64,000 nucleotides of DNA from Arthrobacter castelli DSM 16402. GTDB taxonomy: Bacteria; Actinomycetota; Actinomycetes; Actinomycetales; Micrococcaceae. The DNA lies in NCBI RefSeq assembly GCF_000430705.1, contig NZ_AUMN01000010.1, positions 62,001 to 126,000 of the forward strand, in the 5' to 3' direction. Below the pieces are notes generated by a model. It did not search any database. It had not been told where the DNA came from and was given only the letters and a program-made list of their open reading frames with translations. A program made the translations under genes and the position numbers. Numbering within the stretch: the stretch's first letter is position 1; each line of letters starts with the position of its first letter. This document shows, one piece after another, positions 1 through 9,084 of this stretch.

Positions 1-86
1 CATTTGACCGGCGGCGCCGCAGGTTGAATGTCCCATCAGGGAGCGTTTCCGCCCCGTCGTGCACTGCCCGGCCCGCCCGAAGTCAT

Positions 87-150
87 TCTGCTGCGTTTAG
101 GGATTCTGCATCCGGGGCGCCGTGGATGTGAAGTCCCCAAACGCAGCAGG
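87..150. repeat. Large imperfect inverted repeat (hairpin)
   Basis: Two arms of about 26 bases, beginning CTGCTGCGTTT on the left and ending AAACGCAGCAG on the right, pair with roughly five mismatches around a 10-base GC-rich loop. It lies in the otherwise geneless first 288 bases. There is no clear T-tract, so a classical terminator is not evident. It could be a terminator for the minus-strand MFS gene that ends at 289, or a repeated element. No gene is supported in 1-288. Confidence 0.5.
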
Positions 151-288
151 AAGGCAGTAGCTCGTGGCTGGAGCGACCCGGCGCGGCGGAAGCGACCGGG
201 GTTCAGCGGAAGCGACCCCGGTCGGCTGTGGGTCATTCGGCCGCCGGCATGATGTGAACCCGCGGTGTTGCGAGGCCGGGCCGTGGCG

Positions 289-1701
289 TTACGAGACCGG
301 GACCGCCGAGCGGTTCCGCGCGGCGGTCCAGACCAGGACGACCGCGACCAGGACCATCGCCGCCAGACCCAGTCCGCCGTAGCCGAGGGCGACCAGAGTA
401 GGCCCGGCCAGCGCCCCGCCGAGTGCCCCGGCCAGATTCATGGACATGTCCGAGACACCCTGCACGGCCGGGCGCTCGGGCACGGCGACGGACTCGGCAA
501 CGAGCGCGGATCCGGACACGATCGACGCGGACCATCCGAGGCCGAGCAGGATCAGGCTCACGCCGACCAGGACGGTGTTCCCGGCACCGAGGTAGGCCGC
601 CGCCAGCGCCGCGAGGAGCACGATCTGGCCGCTGACGATGACCGGTGTGCGTCCGTATCTGTCGGCGAGCCAGCCGAAGATGGGAGAGAGGGCGTACATC
701 CCGGCGATGTGCAGGCTGATGGTGAATCCGACGATCGACAGGGTGGCGCCGTGCTCATACAGGTGCACCGGGGTCATGGACATCACCGAGACCATGGTGG
801 CGTGGCTGAGGGCGACGACGGCGACAGCATAGCGGGCACCCGGGTTGGCGCGCAGGACCGCAAGTCCGCCGGAACGCTTGGATGGACCGGATGGAGCGGA
901 TGGAGCGGCCGGTGCGGATGGAGCGGGCGGTGCGGCCGGACCGGCTGTGCCGACTGGGCCGTCGTCGGCGGTTCCGGACGGCGGCGGGGTTGCCGCCGGT
1001 GATGGGACGGGTTGTGATTCGACGCGGTCGCGCTCCAATGCAGTGAGCAGCGGATCCGGGCGCAGCCCGACGACGAAGATCAGCGCCGCCCCAATCTGCG
1101 CGGCCACCGAAAAGGTGAAGGCCCCGGTCAGCGGCGGCAGGCCCAGGAAGGCGCCCACCACTTCGCCGGGTTCAAAAAGATTCGGGCCGAGCACCGCGCC
1201 GATCGTCGTCGACCACACCACCACGGCGAGGCTGCGTGCGCGGGAACGGTCGTCGGCCAGGTCGGTGGCGGCGAAGCGGGACTGGAAATTGACGGCGGCG
1301 CCGACCCCGAGCATCAGGATGCCCGCCAGCAGCAGTGCGAAGACGGAAAGGGCGGCAGCCGTGATCGCCAGCAACGCGCCGGCGGCCGCAACCAGGGCGC
1401 CGGTGGACAGCGAGATGCGGCGGCCCTTCGCCCGCGCCAGCCGCGCGAGCGGGACCGCACTCAGCGCCGCGCCCAGGGTGCTCATGGTGGCGGCCATGCC
1501 GGACCAGGCGTTGGAACCGGAGATCTCCGCCGCGAGCAAGGCACCCAGCGACAGGGTCGCGCCCAAGCCGATACCGCCGAGGATTTGGCCGGTGAACAGC
1601 ACCTTGACCACGCGGCGCTGCAGCCGGGCGGCGTCGTAGTCCGGTTCCCGGCGTTCGTCCCCGCCGTGGGTTTTCAGCACTCGTCCACCGGGGCGGCGCA
1701 T
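289..1701 (-). CDS. MFS transporter
   Basis: A 470-residue integral membrane protein with the alternating hydrophobic segments of a 12-helix major facilitator. The sequence GWLADRYGRTPVIV in the second half is the typical loop between helices 8 and 9 with a conserved Asp-Arg-Gly-Arg signature. The central cytoplasmic linker (about residues 230-275) is very rich in Pro, Ala and Ser, which is low-complexity but in frame. The ATG start is supported by an AAGGAAGG ribosome-binding site 5 bases upstream. It follows the FdhF-like gene on the same strand after 44 bases, so the two may be co-transcribed. The substrate is unknown; export of small molecules or drugs is only a family-level guess. Confidence 0.85.
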   Translation of the reverse strand: MRRPGGRVLKTHGGDERREPDYDAARLQRRVVKVLFTGQILGGIGLGATLSLGALLAAEISGSNAWSGMAATMSTLGAALSAVPLARLARAKGRRISLSTGALVAAAGALLAITAAALSVFALLLAGILMLGVGAAVNFQSRFAATDLADDRSRARSLAVVVWSTTIGAVLGPNLFEPGEVVGAFLGLPPLTGAFTFSVAAQIGAALIFVVGLRPDPLLTALERDRVESQPVPSPAATPPPSGTADDGPVGTAGPAAPPAPSAPAAPSAPSGPSKRSGGLAVLRANPGARYAVAVVALSHATMVSVMSMTPVHLYEHGATLSIVGFTISLHIAGMYALSPIFGWLADRYGRTPVIVSGQIVLLAALAAAYLGAGNTVLVGVSLILLGLGWSASIVSGSALVAESVAVPERPAVQGVSDMSMNLAGALGGALAGPTLVALGYGGLGLAAMVLVAVVLVWTAARNRSAVPVS

Positions 1702-1745
1702 CGCCTTCCTTTCTGTCGATGCGCCGTGTTCGTGCGCACCGGGTA

Positions 1746-4103
1746 TCAGGCGCCGGCGGCCACCCCGGCGCCTGCCGTCGTCGTGCTTTCCTCAGGTTCC
1801 GACGCCGGCTCCAGCCGGATGATGACCGCCTTGGAGACCGGGGTGTTGCTGCCCTCTGCGACGTGTCCGAGCGGTACCAGCACGTTGGCCTCAGGATAGT
1901 AGGCGGCCGCGCAACCTCGGGCCGTCGGATAGGAAACCACGCGGAACTGCCGCAGCACGCGCTCCTGGTCGTCGGTGTAGACGGTGTGCACGTCCACCAG
2001 CTGTCCGTCGTCGATGCCCAGCTCGGCCAGGTCCTCGGGGTTGACGAACACCACGTGCCGGCCCTTGCGGATACCGCGGTAGCGGTCGTTGTGCCCGTAG
2101 ATGGTGGTGTTGAACTGGTCGTGCGAGCGCAGGGTCTGCAGGATCAGCGTCCCGGCAGGACGCTCCACGTGCTCCAATTCGTTGACCGTGATCATGGCCT
2201 TGCCGGTGGGGGTGTTGAAGGTCCGGGTGTCACGCGGTCCGTGGGGCAGGACGAAGCCGCCGTCCTGGCGGATCTTCTCGTTGTAGCTCTCGCACCCGTC
2301 CACCACCCGGGAAATGTGGTCACGGATCACGTCGTAGTTCCGCTCGAAACCCGACCAATCGACGTCGACCTTGTCACCAAGCGTCTCCCGTGCGAGTCGG
2401 CTGATGATTGACACCTCGGACAGCAGCCCGGCCGCGACCGGTTCCACCTTGCCCCAGGACGGATGCACCGCGCAGACCGTGTCTTCGACCGAGACGAACT
2501 GCTCGCCGCTTGCCTGCCGGTCGATTTCGGTGCGGCCCTTGGTGGGCAGGATCAGGGCTTCGGCGCCGACGACGGCGTGTGACCGGTTGAGCTTGGTGGA
2601 CACCTGCACGGTCATCTCCGCGGACTGCATCGCATCCTCGGCCGCGGCGCTATCCGAGATCGCCGCGACGAGGTTGCCGCCGACCGCCATGAAGAACCTG
2701 ATGTCGCCGGCGCGCATCGCCTCAATCGTCTGGACCGAGTCCGCGCCGTGTTCCCGGGGCGGGTCGAAGCCGAATTCGGTCTGCAGGGCGTCGAGGAACT
2801 TCGGCGGCATCTGCTCCCAAATGCCCATGGTGCGGTCGCCCTGCACATTGCTGTGGCCGCGGATCGGGGAGGCCCCGGCGCCGGGTTTGCCGATGTTGCC
2901 GCGCAGCAGCAGCAGGTTGATGATCTCCTTGATGGTGGCGACGCCCTTCTTCTGCTGCGTCAGTCCCATCGCCCAGGTCACGATCACCTTCTTGGCGCGC
3001 ATGTACCGCTCCGCGAGCTCGTCGATTTCCTCGCTGCGCAGCCCGGTGGCCTCCAATACGGTGGCCTCGTCCAGATTGTCCAGGTGCGCCTTGAGTTCTT
3101 CGAGACCCTGGCAGTGCCGTTCGAGGAAGTCGTGGTCCAGCACCGTCCCCGGGTTCTTCGCCTCGGCGTCGAGCACCCGCTTGGTCACCGCCTGCATCAG
3201 CGCCATGTCCCCGCTGAGCCGCACCTGCAGGTACTGGTCCGCCATCTCCGTGCCGCTGCCCACGATGCCGCTGACCTTCTGCGGGTTCTTGTACCGCTTC
3301 AGGCCTGCTTCCGGCATCGGATTCACCGCCGCGATTTCCGCGCCGTTCTCCTTCGCCACTTCCAGGGCGGTCAGCATCCTGGGATGGTTGGTTCCCGGAT
3401 TCTGGCCCATGATGATGATCAGGTCGGCCTGCTCGTAGTCCTTGTAGGTCACGGTGGCCTTGCCGACGCCGATCGTCTGTCCCATCGCCCAGCCGGAGGA
3501 TTCGTGGCACATGTTGGAGCAGTCCGGCAGGTTGTTGGTGCCGTATCCGCGCACGAACAACTGGTAGGCGAAGGCGGCCTCATTGGAGGTGCGCCCGCTG
3601 GTGTAGAAGGCGGCTTCGTCCGGGGAGTCCAGGCTGTTCAGTTTCCTGCCGATGATGGAGAACGCCTCGGCCCAGGTCACCGGCTTGTAATGGTCTTCGC
3701 CGGCCGGCTTGTATACGGGCTCGGTCAGCCGCCCTTGCATCCCCAGCCAGTACTCGGAACGCTCGAGCAGGTCGGTGACGGAATGCTCGGACCAGAAATT
3801 GGAGCCGACGACGACGGGAGTCGCCTCCCAGGTGACGGCCTTGGCCCCGTTCTCGCAGAACTCGAACGTCTTGCGGTGGTCGGGATCCGGCCAGGCGCAG
3901 CTCATACAGTCGAAACCGTCCCGCTGGTTCATGGACAGCAGCGTCTTGGCGCTGATGACCGGCCCCATGTGCTTCACGGCCGGTTGCATGGCTTGGTAGA
4001 TCCCCGGAATTCCGGCGGCCCAGCCCTTCGGCGGGTTGACTTCGACGTCTTTCTCGTCAGTTTCGAGTACCGCTTCGTCCGGCTGGGTTTCATTGCGGGT
4101 CAT
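1746..4103 (-). CDS. FdhF/YdeP family molybdopterin oxidoreductase
   Basis: A 785-residue cytoplasmic molybdopterin-dependent oxidoreductase of the formate-dehydrogenase-like FdhF/YdeP family. Near the N-terminus DCMSCAWPDP (Cys66, Cys69) and Cys83 match the iron-sulfur region of the YdeP branch. The segment NMCHESSG puts a cysteine at about residue 199 where formate dehydrogenases carry the Mo-ligating Cys or Sec. The C-terminal part (from about 640) has the molybdopterin dinucleotide-binding fold, with RSHDQFNTTIYG. The length fits the family (about 760-790). An AAGGGG ribosome-binding site precedes the ATG. No small electron-transfer subunit or fdhD gene is next to it, so the electron acceptor and the true substrate (formate is not assured for YdeP members) stay open. 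Confidence 0.9.
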   Translation of the reverse strand: MTRNETQPDEAVLETDEKDVEVNPPKGWAAGIPGIYQAMQPAVKHMGPVISAKTLLSMNQRDGFDCMSCAWPDPDHRKTFEFCENGAKAVTWEATPVVVGSNFWSEHSVTDLLERSEYWLGMQGRLTEPVYKPAGEDHYKPVTWAEAFSIIGRKLNSLDSPDEAAFYTSGRTSNEAAFAYQLFVRGYGTNNLPDCSNMCHESSGWAMGQTIGVGKATVTYKDYEQADLIIIMGQNPGTNHPRMLTALEVAKENGAEIAAVNPMPEAGLKRYKNPQKVSGIVGSGTEMADQYLQVRLSGDMALMQAVTKRVLDAEAKNPGTVLDHDFLERHCQGLEELKAHLDNLDEATVLEATGLRSEEIDELAERYMRAKKVIVTWAMGLTQQKKGVATIKEIINLLLLRGNIGKPGAGASPIRGHSNVQGDRTMGIWEQMPPKFLDALQTEFGFDPPREHGADSVQTIEAMRAGDIRFFMAVGGNLVAAISDSAAAEDAMQSAEMTVQVSTKLNRSHAVVGAEALILPTKGRTEIDRQASGEQFVSVEDTVCAVHPSWGKVEPVAAGLLSEVSIISRLARETLGDKVDVDWSGFERNYDVIRDHISRVVDGCESYNEKIRQDGGFVLPHGPRDTRTFNTPTGKAMITVNELEHVERPAGTLILQTLRSHDQFNTTIYGHNDRYRGIRKGRHVVFVNPEDLAELGIDDGQLVDVHTVYTDDQERVLRQFRVVSYPTARGCAAAYYPEANVLVPLGHVAEGSNTPVSKAVIIRLEPASEPEESTTTAGAGVAAGA

Positions 4104-4246
4104 TGTGCTTCCCCTTTGCTCATCAGCGCCAATGTTGATGGCATGCTCGTATGGAACGAGGTGCTTCCTTAAGGCCTAGCAGTAAAGGGACGGCGCCGCA
4201 ATGGATGCCCGGCTTTTCAGGGGCAGTGCCCCGCCTGCGACTCGAA

Positions 4247-4273
4247 GACGACGGCAGGCGTCCCGCCGTCGTC
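4247..4273 (-). terminator. Possible terminator hairpin after the acetyltransferase
   Basis: A perfect 9-bp stem GACGACGGC/GCCGTCGTC with a 9-base loop lies about 50 bases downstream of the acetyltransferase stop on the minus strand. The T-tract is weak. It separates that gene from the FdhF-like gene downstream. Confidence 0.45.
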
Positions 4274-4325
4274 GTCCCCGTCCGGTGGCCCGTACCCTGA
4301 GCAGGCACCGCCCGGCCCGTCGTCG

Positions 4326-4907
4326 TTACGGTAAGTCCCTGATGATCCTGGCCGGGTTGCCGACCGCGACCACGTTGGCTGGCAGGTCTTTCGGCACCAC
4401 GGAACCGGCGCCGACGACGGTGTTTTCGCCGATGGAGACGCCGGGACAGATGATGACGCCGCCGCCGAGCCAGACATTGTCCCCGATGGTGATCGGCTCG
4501 CCCGCTTCCCACTTGTTGCGCCGTGGCTCTGCTTCGATGGGATGCGTGGGGGTCAGCAGCTGGACGTTGGGACCGATCTGCACGTCGTCGCCAATGCGGA
4601 TGCTCACGACGTCGGCGGCCATCAGACCCCAGTTGGCGAAGGATCGCGCGCCGATGCTCAGCTGCGTGCCGTAGTCGACGTGCAGCGGCGGGCGGATCTC
4701 CGTGTCCTCGCCGATGGAACCGAGCAGCTCCTCCAGCAGTTGGCGCCGCAGCGGTCCCTGGCGTGAGGTAGTGGCGTTGTAGGCCGCTGTCAGGTCCTCG
4801 GCGCGCATGCTGGCTTCGGCCAGTTCGGGGTCGTCTGCGATGTAAGGGTCGCCGGCGAGCATCCGCTCGCGCATGGTGCGGGGGTCGTCGTGGTTGATCT
4901 CTGCCAT
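4326..4907 (-). CDS. Maltose/galactoside O-acetyltransferase family protein
   Basis: A 193-residue left-handed beta-helix acetyltransferase of the Maa/LacA/NodL type. The N-terminal Mac domain (about residues 8-60, DPRTMRERMLAGDPYIADD) is followed by hexapeptide repeats such as IGDDVQIGPNVQLLTPTHPI and IGENTVVGAGSVVPKDLP. The His in TPTHP is the conserved catalytic histidine of the family. These enzymes transfer acetyl from acetyl-CoA to a sugar hydroxyl. The ATG at 4907 is preferred over an upstream in-frame start because homology begins at MAEIN and the upstream 60 residues are Pro/Thr-rich, non-homologous sequence overlapping a GC-rich direct repeat. Confidence 0.9.
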   Translation of the reverse strand: MAEINHDDPRTMRERMLAGDPYIADDPELAEASMRAEDLTAAYNATTSRQGPLRRQLLEELLGSIGEDTEIRPPLHVDYGTQLSIGARSFANWGLMAADVVSIRIGDDVQIGPNVQLLTPTHPIEAEPRRNKWEAGEPITIGDNVWLGGGVIICPGVSIGENTVVGAGSVVPKDLPANVVAVGNPARIIRDLP

Positions 4908-4920
4908 GGTTTCCAGCGTA

Positions 4921-4960
4921 CGGGGCGGGAACCGGGGATGGCACGGGGCGGGAACCGGGG
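4921..4960. repeat. GC-rich direct repeat
   Basis: CGGGGCGGGAACCGGGG occurs twice, at 4921-4937 and 4944-4960 (period 23), with a partial third copy near 4966. It lies just upstream of the acetyltransferase start. Confidence 0.6.
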
Positions 4961-5164
4961 CCGTGCGGGGCGTGCCTGGCCGGACCGGCGTGTGCGTCTG
5001 GGGAGTAGAAGACTTCGATTTCGGCCGCTTAGTACCTGGAAGCCGCAAAGTTACTCCCTGGCCGAACGCTTCGCCGCCCACGGCCACACCGGAGACCCGT
5101 TGTCGTGCCCGTCGGATCGAGAATCGGAAGTTTCGCGCCAGGAAGAATAGCGCCTTGGGAGCCC

Positions 5165-6265
5165 TCAGTCGTGGCCGAGGCGCGCTTCCGGCCGGAGCTG
5201 TTCGGGCAGCCCGTCGCCCGCGGCCGCTTGAGCCAGTGCTTCGCCGAGCGCCGGCGCCTGTTTGAACAGGTTATGTCCGACGACGGCGCTCACCCCGTTG
5301 GCGGACCAGACGCCGACACCGTCCTCACCCCACGGAAGCGTGGTCGCCCAGCAGTGCACGTAGTCCACCGGACGCGGCTCGAGTCCGGGCAGGGCCCGTT
5401 CCACGTACTCGGTGGTCCGGTCCGCTACTGCCGCGAGTTCTGCCGGGTCGGCGAGGCTGCCGTCGTCGGACACCTGGGCCGTGCCACTGAGACCCACCGA
5501 ATAGAACCGGTTGCCGGGGTACGGCGAGGCGTAGACGCCGGTTTCACCGAAGGCGCCGCTGCCGTCCTGGAACGTGGGCAGCCGCTCGGGGGCGTCGCCG
5601 CGGACGGGGAAGGTGAGCCTCACGTGCGCGGCGACCTCCACCGGGATCGCCATTCCGGCACCACGGGCGAGGGTCGCAGTGCCGCGGCCGGCGCACACCA
5701 CGACGTGCTCGAAGTCGTCGCATCGAGTGCCGGTGCGCACCTCAGCCTGTCCGTCGGAAACCGGTCGGACGGACAGCACATGATCGGCGACGAGTTCGTC
5801 CTGCAGCCGATCTGCCAGCGCACCGATGGCTGAGAGCGCACGGATGGCTCCGCCGTCGACGTCGAGCATTGCCGGTTGCTCACAGGGCGCCAGGATCGGC
5901 AGCCTCTGACGAAGCTCCGGTGGGTCCAGGGTGCGCACCGGGATGTCGTTGAAAGGGTCGAGTGTCTTCCGTTTCCGATCGATGGCCGGACCGATGGCGA
6001 CCGACCCGCCGTCGGAGATCAGCTCAACGCCCCAATCTGATTCCCATTGCCGCCAGAGTGCACGGCTGTGCCGGACGAAGTCGACCAGCCGGGGGTCGTT
6101 GTGGGCGTGCCGGAAGAGCCGGGACTGACCGGCGGATTGGCCGCTGCCCGGGGGAGCGGGGTCGAACAACGTGACCTGTGCGCCGCGCTGCTTGAGGGCG
6201 AACGCCGTCGACAATCCGACGATCCCGGCGCCGACGACGGCGACGTCGGGACTCCCGTGGCTCAT
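5165..6265 (-). CDS. FAD-dependent oxidoreductase, DAO family (monomeric sarcosine oxidase-like)
   Basis: A 366-residue flavoprotein. It opens with a dinucleotide-binding fold VAVVGAGIVGLSTAFAL (about residues 7-23) and ends with GVSAVVGHNLFKQAPALGE, the FAD-contacting C-terminal motif of the D-amino acid/sarcosine oxidase superfamily. The middle has PVEVAAHVRLTF and RFYSVGLSG as in monomeric sarcosine or N-methyl amino acid oxidases. It probably oxidises an amine or amino acid with release of H2O2. The exact substrate cannot be read from the sequence. The ATG at 6265 has an AGGGG box 7 bases upstream and places the Rossmann motif at the usual distance. It is transcribed alone and divergently from the small membrane protein at 6476. 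Confidence 0.85.
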   Translation of the reverse strand: MSHGSPDVAVVGAGIVGLSTAFALKQRGAQVTLFDPAPPGSGQSAGQSRLFRHAHNDPRLVDFVRHSRALWRQWESDWGVELISDGGSVAIGPAIDRKRKTLDPFNDIPVRTLDPPELRQRLPILAPCEQPAMLDVDGGAIRALSAIGALADRLQDELVADHVLSVRPVSDGQAEVRTGTRCDDFEHVVVCAGRGTATLARGAGMAIPVEVAAHVRLTFPVRGDAPERLPTFQDGSGAFGETGVYASPYPGNRFYSVGLSGTAQVSDDGSLADPAELAAVADRTTEYVERALPGLEPRPVDYVHCWATTLPWGEDGVGVWSANGVSAVVGHNLFKQAPALGEALAQAAAGDGLPEQLRPEARLGHD

Positions 6266-6475
6266 CTGCAGGCCCCTGGCAGGACGGCAAACCGACAGTC
6301 GGGATGGTGGATGGTAAGCATGCTTCATGGTAGGAAGCTGGCCGACGGGGGTGCAAGCGGGTTCCGCGGCGGGTGGGCGATTGCGGGTACCCATGGCTTT
6401 GGCAAAGTTCTCTGGCTACGCTTGAAGCATCCCACCGGCGGCGCGACCGTACGCTGGTTTCTGGAAGGAACTTTG

Positions 6476-6694
6476 ATGGCCAAACGCAAGTCCTGGACGG
6501 ATTTGTCCGAAGAACAACGGCGCGGCGTGTCCGGAGCCGTCGCCATGCAGCTGATACTTCTGGCCGCCGCGCTGATCGATATCGCCCGGCGGCCGCAGAG
6601 CAGGATCAGGGGAAGCAAGCTCGCCTGGGCGGTGGCTTCGTTGGTGAACATCGCCGGGCCGATCTGCTACTTCATCTTTGGCCGGAAGCGGTAG
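6476..6694 (+). CDS. Small membrane protein with PLDc_N-like domain
   Basis: A 72-residue protein with two hydrophobic helices (about 20-38 and 46-65). It has the pattern of the short PLDc_N domain found alone in many actinobacteria: a WDLS start, a hydrophobic helix, an IARRP linker, LAWAVASLVNIAGPICYFIFGRKR-like second helix, and a basic tail. The function is unknown. An AAGGA box 6 bases before the ATG supports the start. The stop codon at 6692-6694 abuts the DHFR-like remnant. Confidence 0.85.
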   Translation: MAKRKSWTDLSEEQRRGVSGAVAMQLILLAAALIDIARRPQSRIRGSKLAWAVASLVNIAGPICYFIFGRKR

Positions 6695-6699
6695 GGGCG

Positions 6700-6945
6700 G
6701 CGGGCTCGTCCGTCGACGGCTTCTACGCCGCCGACGGCAATCCGCTGGTCCTCAACATGGATCCGGCGTTCGACGCTTACAACCGGGAGCGGATCGAGGC
6801 GGCCGACGTCGTACTGCTGGGCCGCGACTCCTTTGAAGGCTTCAGCTCGTATTGGCCGTACGTGGCCGACGCGCCCGAGCACCCGGACAACCGCGCGCTG
6901 AGCAGCCCTCGAGAACCGTCGCTCACAGAATCGGCCCTTACCTAA
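6700..6945 (+). pseudogene. Truncated dihydrofolate reductase-family remnant
   Basis: In frame from about 6703 the translation SVDGFYAADGNPLVLNMD followed by EAADVVLLGRDSFEGFSSYW matches the N-terminal third of the RibD_C/dihydrofolate-reductase-like family. No start codon remains: the homology begins just after the upstream gene's stop. The reading frame ends at 6943-6945 about 80 residues in, so roughly the last 110-120 residues of the family are missing. The break coincides with a strong hairpin. Best read as a gene fragment left by a deletion or rearrangement. Confidence 0.75.
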
Positions 6946-6984
6946 GGATCAGCCGGTTGCAACCGGCGTGTCCTTAGGCAAGGG
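6936..6984 (+). terminator. Long hairpin, probable terminator
   Basis: Arms of about 24-25 bases (CCCTT.CCTAAGGA...GCCGGTTG on the left with its complement on the right) pair with about four mismatches. The right arm is followed by TCGTTTGTTT on the plus strand. It lies between the DHFR-like remnant and the convergent end of tctA and may act in both directions. Confidence 0.65.
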
Positions 6985-7056
6985 CATCGTTTGTTTAGCG
7001 GACCGGCGAGGATTCAGGGAACCGGCGATTCTGGTGCGGGTGGAACCGGCCCGAGG

Positions 7057-8571
7057 TTACTCCGCCCCGACCCGGTCGACGTCGGCCCGTTTCCGCATCA
7101 GCTTCGGCAGCACGGACGGCAGCACCAGGATCAGCACCGCGACGATCAGGATCCCCACGGTCAGCGGCCGGGTGAAGAACACCGAGAAGTCGCCCTGGCT
7201 GATGGACAGCGCGCGGCGCAGCTGGGTTTCCATCATCGGGCCGAGGATCGAACCGAGGATGGCCGGGGCCACGGGGAAGTCGTAGACCCGCATGAAGAAC
7301 CCGGCGACGCCGATGATGCAGACGATCAGCACCTCGACCAGCGACCCGGAGATGGAATACACCCCGAGGATGCCGAACACCAGGATTCCGGTGTAGAGCA
7401 GGGTCTTCGGAATCGCGAGGATCTTGATCCACACCTTGACCAGCGGCAGATTAATCACCAGCAGCATCACGTTGCCGATGAACAGCGACGCGACCAACGT
7501 CCACACCAGGTCCGGCGAGGTTTCGAACAGCTGCGGACCGGGCTGGATGTTGTAGATCTGGAAGGCGTGCAGGATGATGGCTGCCGTGGCCGACGTCGGG
7601 ATCCCCAGAGTCAGCAGCGGCACCAGCACGCCGGAGAAGGAAGCGTTATTGGCAGCTTCGGGCCCGGCGATACCTTCGATGGCGCCCTTGCCGAACTCAT
7701 GCTTGTGCTTCGAAAGCCGCTTCTCCAGATTGTAGGAGAGGAAGGTCGGCACTTCGGAGCCGCCGGTGGGCATGGACCCGAAGGTGAATCCGAGCAGTCC
7801 GCCGCGGATCCACGGCTTCCACACGCGCTTGCGCTCGGCCTTGTTCAACCAGATCCGGCCGGAGAATTCGACCGTTTCCTCCTTGGTCAACTGCAGCTTG
7901 GCCAGTCCATAGAGGGCCTCGCCAATGGCGAAGAGGCCGATGACGATGATGATCACGTCGACCCCGCCCAGCAATTGCGGCGAACCAAAGGTGAAACGCT
8001 GCTGGCCGGTGAGGAAGTCCAGCCCGATCAGGCCGACGAACAGCCCCAGGAAGAGGCTGATCATGCCGCGGATCAACGAGGACCCGACCAGTGCGGTGAC
8101 TGACACAAACGCGAGCACCATCAGCGCGAAGTAGTCCGTGGCCTGGAAGGACGTGGCCAGGTTCGCCACCAGCGGCGCCAGGAACGTGAGCCCCAGCGTG
8201 GAGATGATCCCGGCGAAGAAGGAACCCATGACAGCCGTGGCCAAAGCGGGTCCGGCCCGTCCGTTCTTCGCCATCGGATGGCCGTCGATCGCCGTCGCCA
8301 CTGACCCCGCTTCCCCGGGCGTGTTCAGCAGGATCGAGGTGATCGCCCCTCCGTAGAGCGAGCCGTAATAAATCCCGGCGAAGATGATCAGCGCGCCGGT
8401 CGGGTCGAACCCGTAGGTCAGCGGCAGCAGCAGCGCCAGCGCCAAGGCAGGCCCGATACCGGGCATAACCCCGACGAAGGTGCCGATGGTGACGCCGACG
8501 GCGGCGTACAGCAGATACTGCAGCGAAAAGGCGTTGGCAAAGCCATTGGCCAGATCGACGAATACATCCAT
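7057..8571 (-). CDS. tctA: Tripartite tricarboxylate transporter permease, TctA family
   Basis: A 504-residue permease with about 10-12 hydrophobic helices. The conserved GxxxGxxPGxGP motif is visible as [20 protein letters not shown] (about residues 31-50), followed by [20 protein letters not shown], a hallmark of the TctA large subunit. A second copy of the motif, [19 protein letters not shown], starts the second half. TctA is the main channel subunit of secondary carriers that take up citrate or other carboxylates with help from a periplasmic-type binding protein. It starts 3 bases after the tctB stop, so the two are coupled, and it is the last gene of tctC-tctB-tctA. Confidence 0.95.
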   Translation of the reverse strand: MDVFVDLANGFANAFSLQYLLYAAVGVTIGTFVGVMPGIGPALALALLLPLTYGFDPTGALIIFAGIYYGSLYGGAITSILLNTPGEAGSVATAIDGHPMAKNGRAGPALATAVMGSFFAGIISTLGLTFLAPLVANLATSFQATDYFALMVLAFVSVTALVGSSLIRGMISLFLGLFVGLIGLDFLTGQQRFTFGSPQLLGGVDVIIIVIGLFAIGEALYGLAKLQLTKEETVEFSGRIWLNKAERKRVWKPWIRGGLLGFTFGSMPTGGSEVPTFLSYNLEKRLSKHKHEFGKGAIEGIAGPEAANNASFSGVLVPLLTLGIPTSATAAIILHAFQIYNIQPGPQLFETSPDLVWTLVASLFIGNVMLLVINLPLVKVWIKILAIPKTLLYTGILVFGILGVYSISGSLVEVLIVCIIGVAGFFMRVYDFPVAPAILGSILGPMMETQLRRALSISQGDFSVFFTRPLTVGILIVAVLILVLPSVLPKLMRKRADVDRVGAE

Positions 8572-8574
8572 AGG

Positions 8575-9084
8575 TTAAATCCCCAGTAATCCGGCGGGCA
8601 GGCGCACGCCGAGAAGTTCAGTGAAACCGAAGTAGACCGCGGTCGCGAACAGCACGGCCACGACGACGTCGCGCAGCCACTTGCGACTGCCGGCAACCCG
8701 GCTCATCGCGGCGAAGAACACCGTAGTGGCGATGATGTAGCCCAGCGGATCCATCAGGTAGGCGTAAGCCACCAGCCCGATGATTGCCGTCCACAATGTC
8801 CGCCAGCGCGTTCCGGCATGTTCTTCCTGCGCCTGCGCGCGCAGCGGCAGGTCCGGCATCGCGGTGGTGCGCAGCAGGAAGGCGATGCCGAACACGACAA
8901 GTCCGACCCCGACAATCAGCGGAAAGAATCCCGGCTGTGACGGGCCGAAGCCGCCTTCGGTGGCAATACGGATGGCATCGGCCAGGACCACCGCCGCCAC
9001 CATAAGGATGACGACGGCGGCGATCCTGGTGCCAAGCGTGCCCCGTGCGGGCCGCCCGGCGTCGATCTCTACTTCGGTTGTCAC
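8575..9084 (-). CDS. tctB: Tripartite tricarboxylate transporter small subunit, TctB family
   Basis: A 169-residue protein with four hydrophobic helices (about 20-38, 52-70, 92-110, 118-160), the usual length and topology of TctB. GPSQPGFFPLIVGVGLVVFG matches the family signature after helix 1. It starts with GTG overlapping the tctC stop (GTGA), so translation is coupled to tctC. It is the small membrane subunit that pairs with TctA. Family assignment is supported by both its sequence and its position. Confidence 0.93.
   Translation of the reverse strand: MTTEVEIDAGRPARGTLGTRIAAVVILMVAAVVLADAIRIATEGGFGPSQPGFFPLIVGVGLVVFGIAFLLRTTAMPDLPLRAQAQEEHAGTRWRTLWTAIIGLVAYAYLMDPLGYIIATTVFFAAMSRVAGSRKWLRDVVVAVLFATAVYFGFTELLGVRLPAGLLGI

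Noticed and set aside
87-150. tRNA or structured RNA
   Set aside because: It is one long hairpin without cloverleaf arms or a CCA-like end; no tRNA features.
2748-4172. 474-codon plus-strand open frame opposite the FdhF-like gene
   Set aside because: An antisense shadow with no motif; the minus strand encodes a complete, recognisable oxidoreductase.
6991-8103. 370-codon plus-strand open frame opposite tctA
   Set aside because: Rich in His, Gln, Asp and Gly as expected for the antisense of a membrane protein in high-GC DNA; no domain and no ribosome-binding site.
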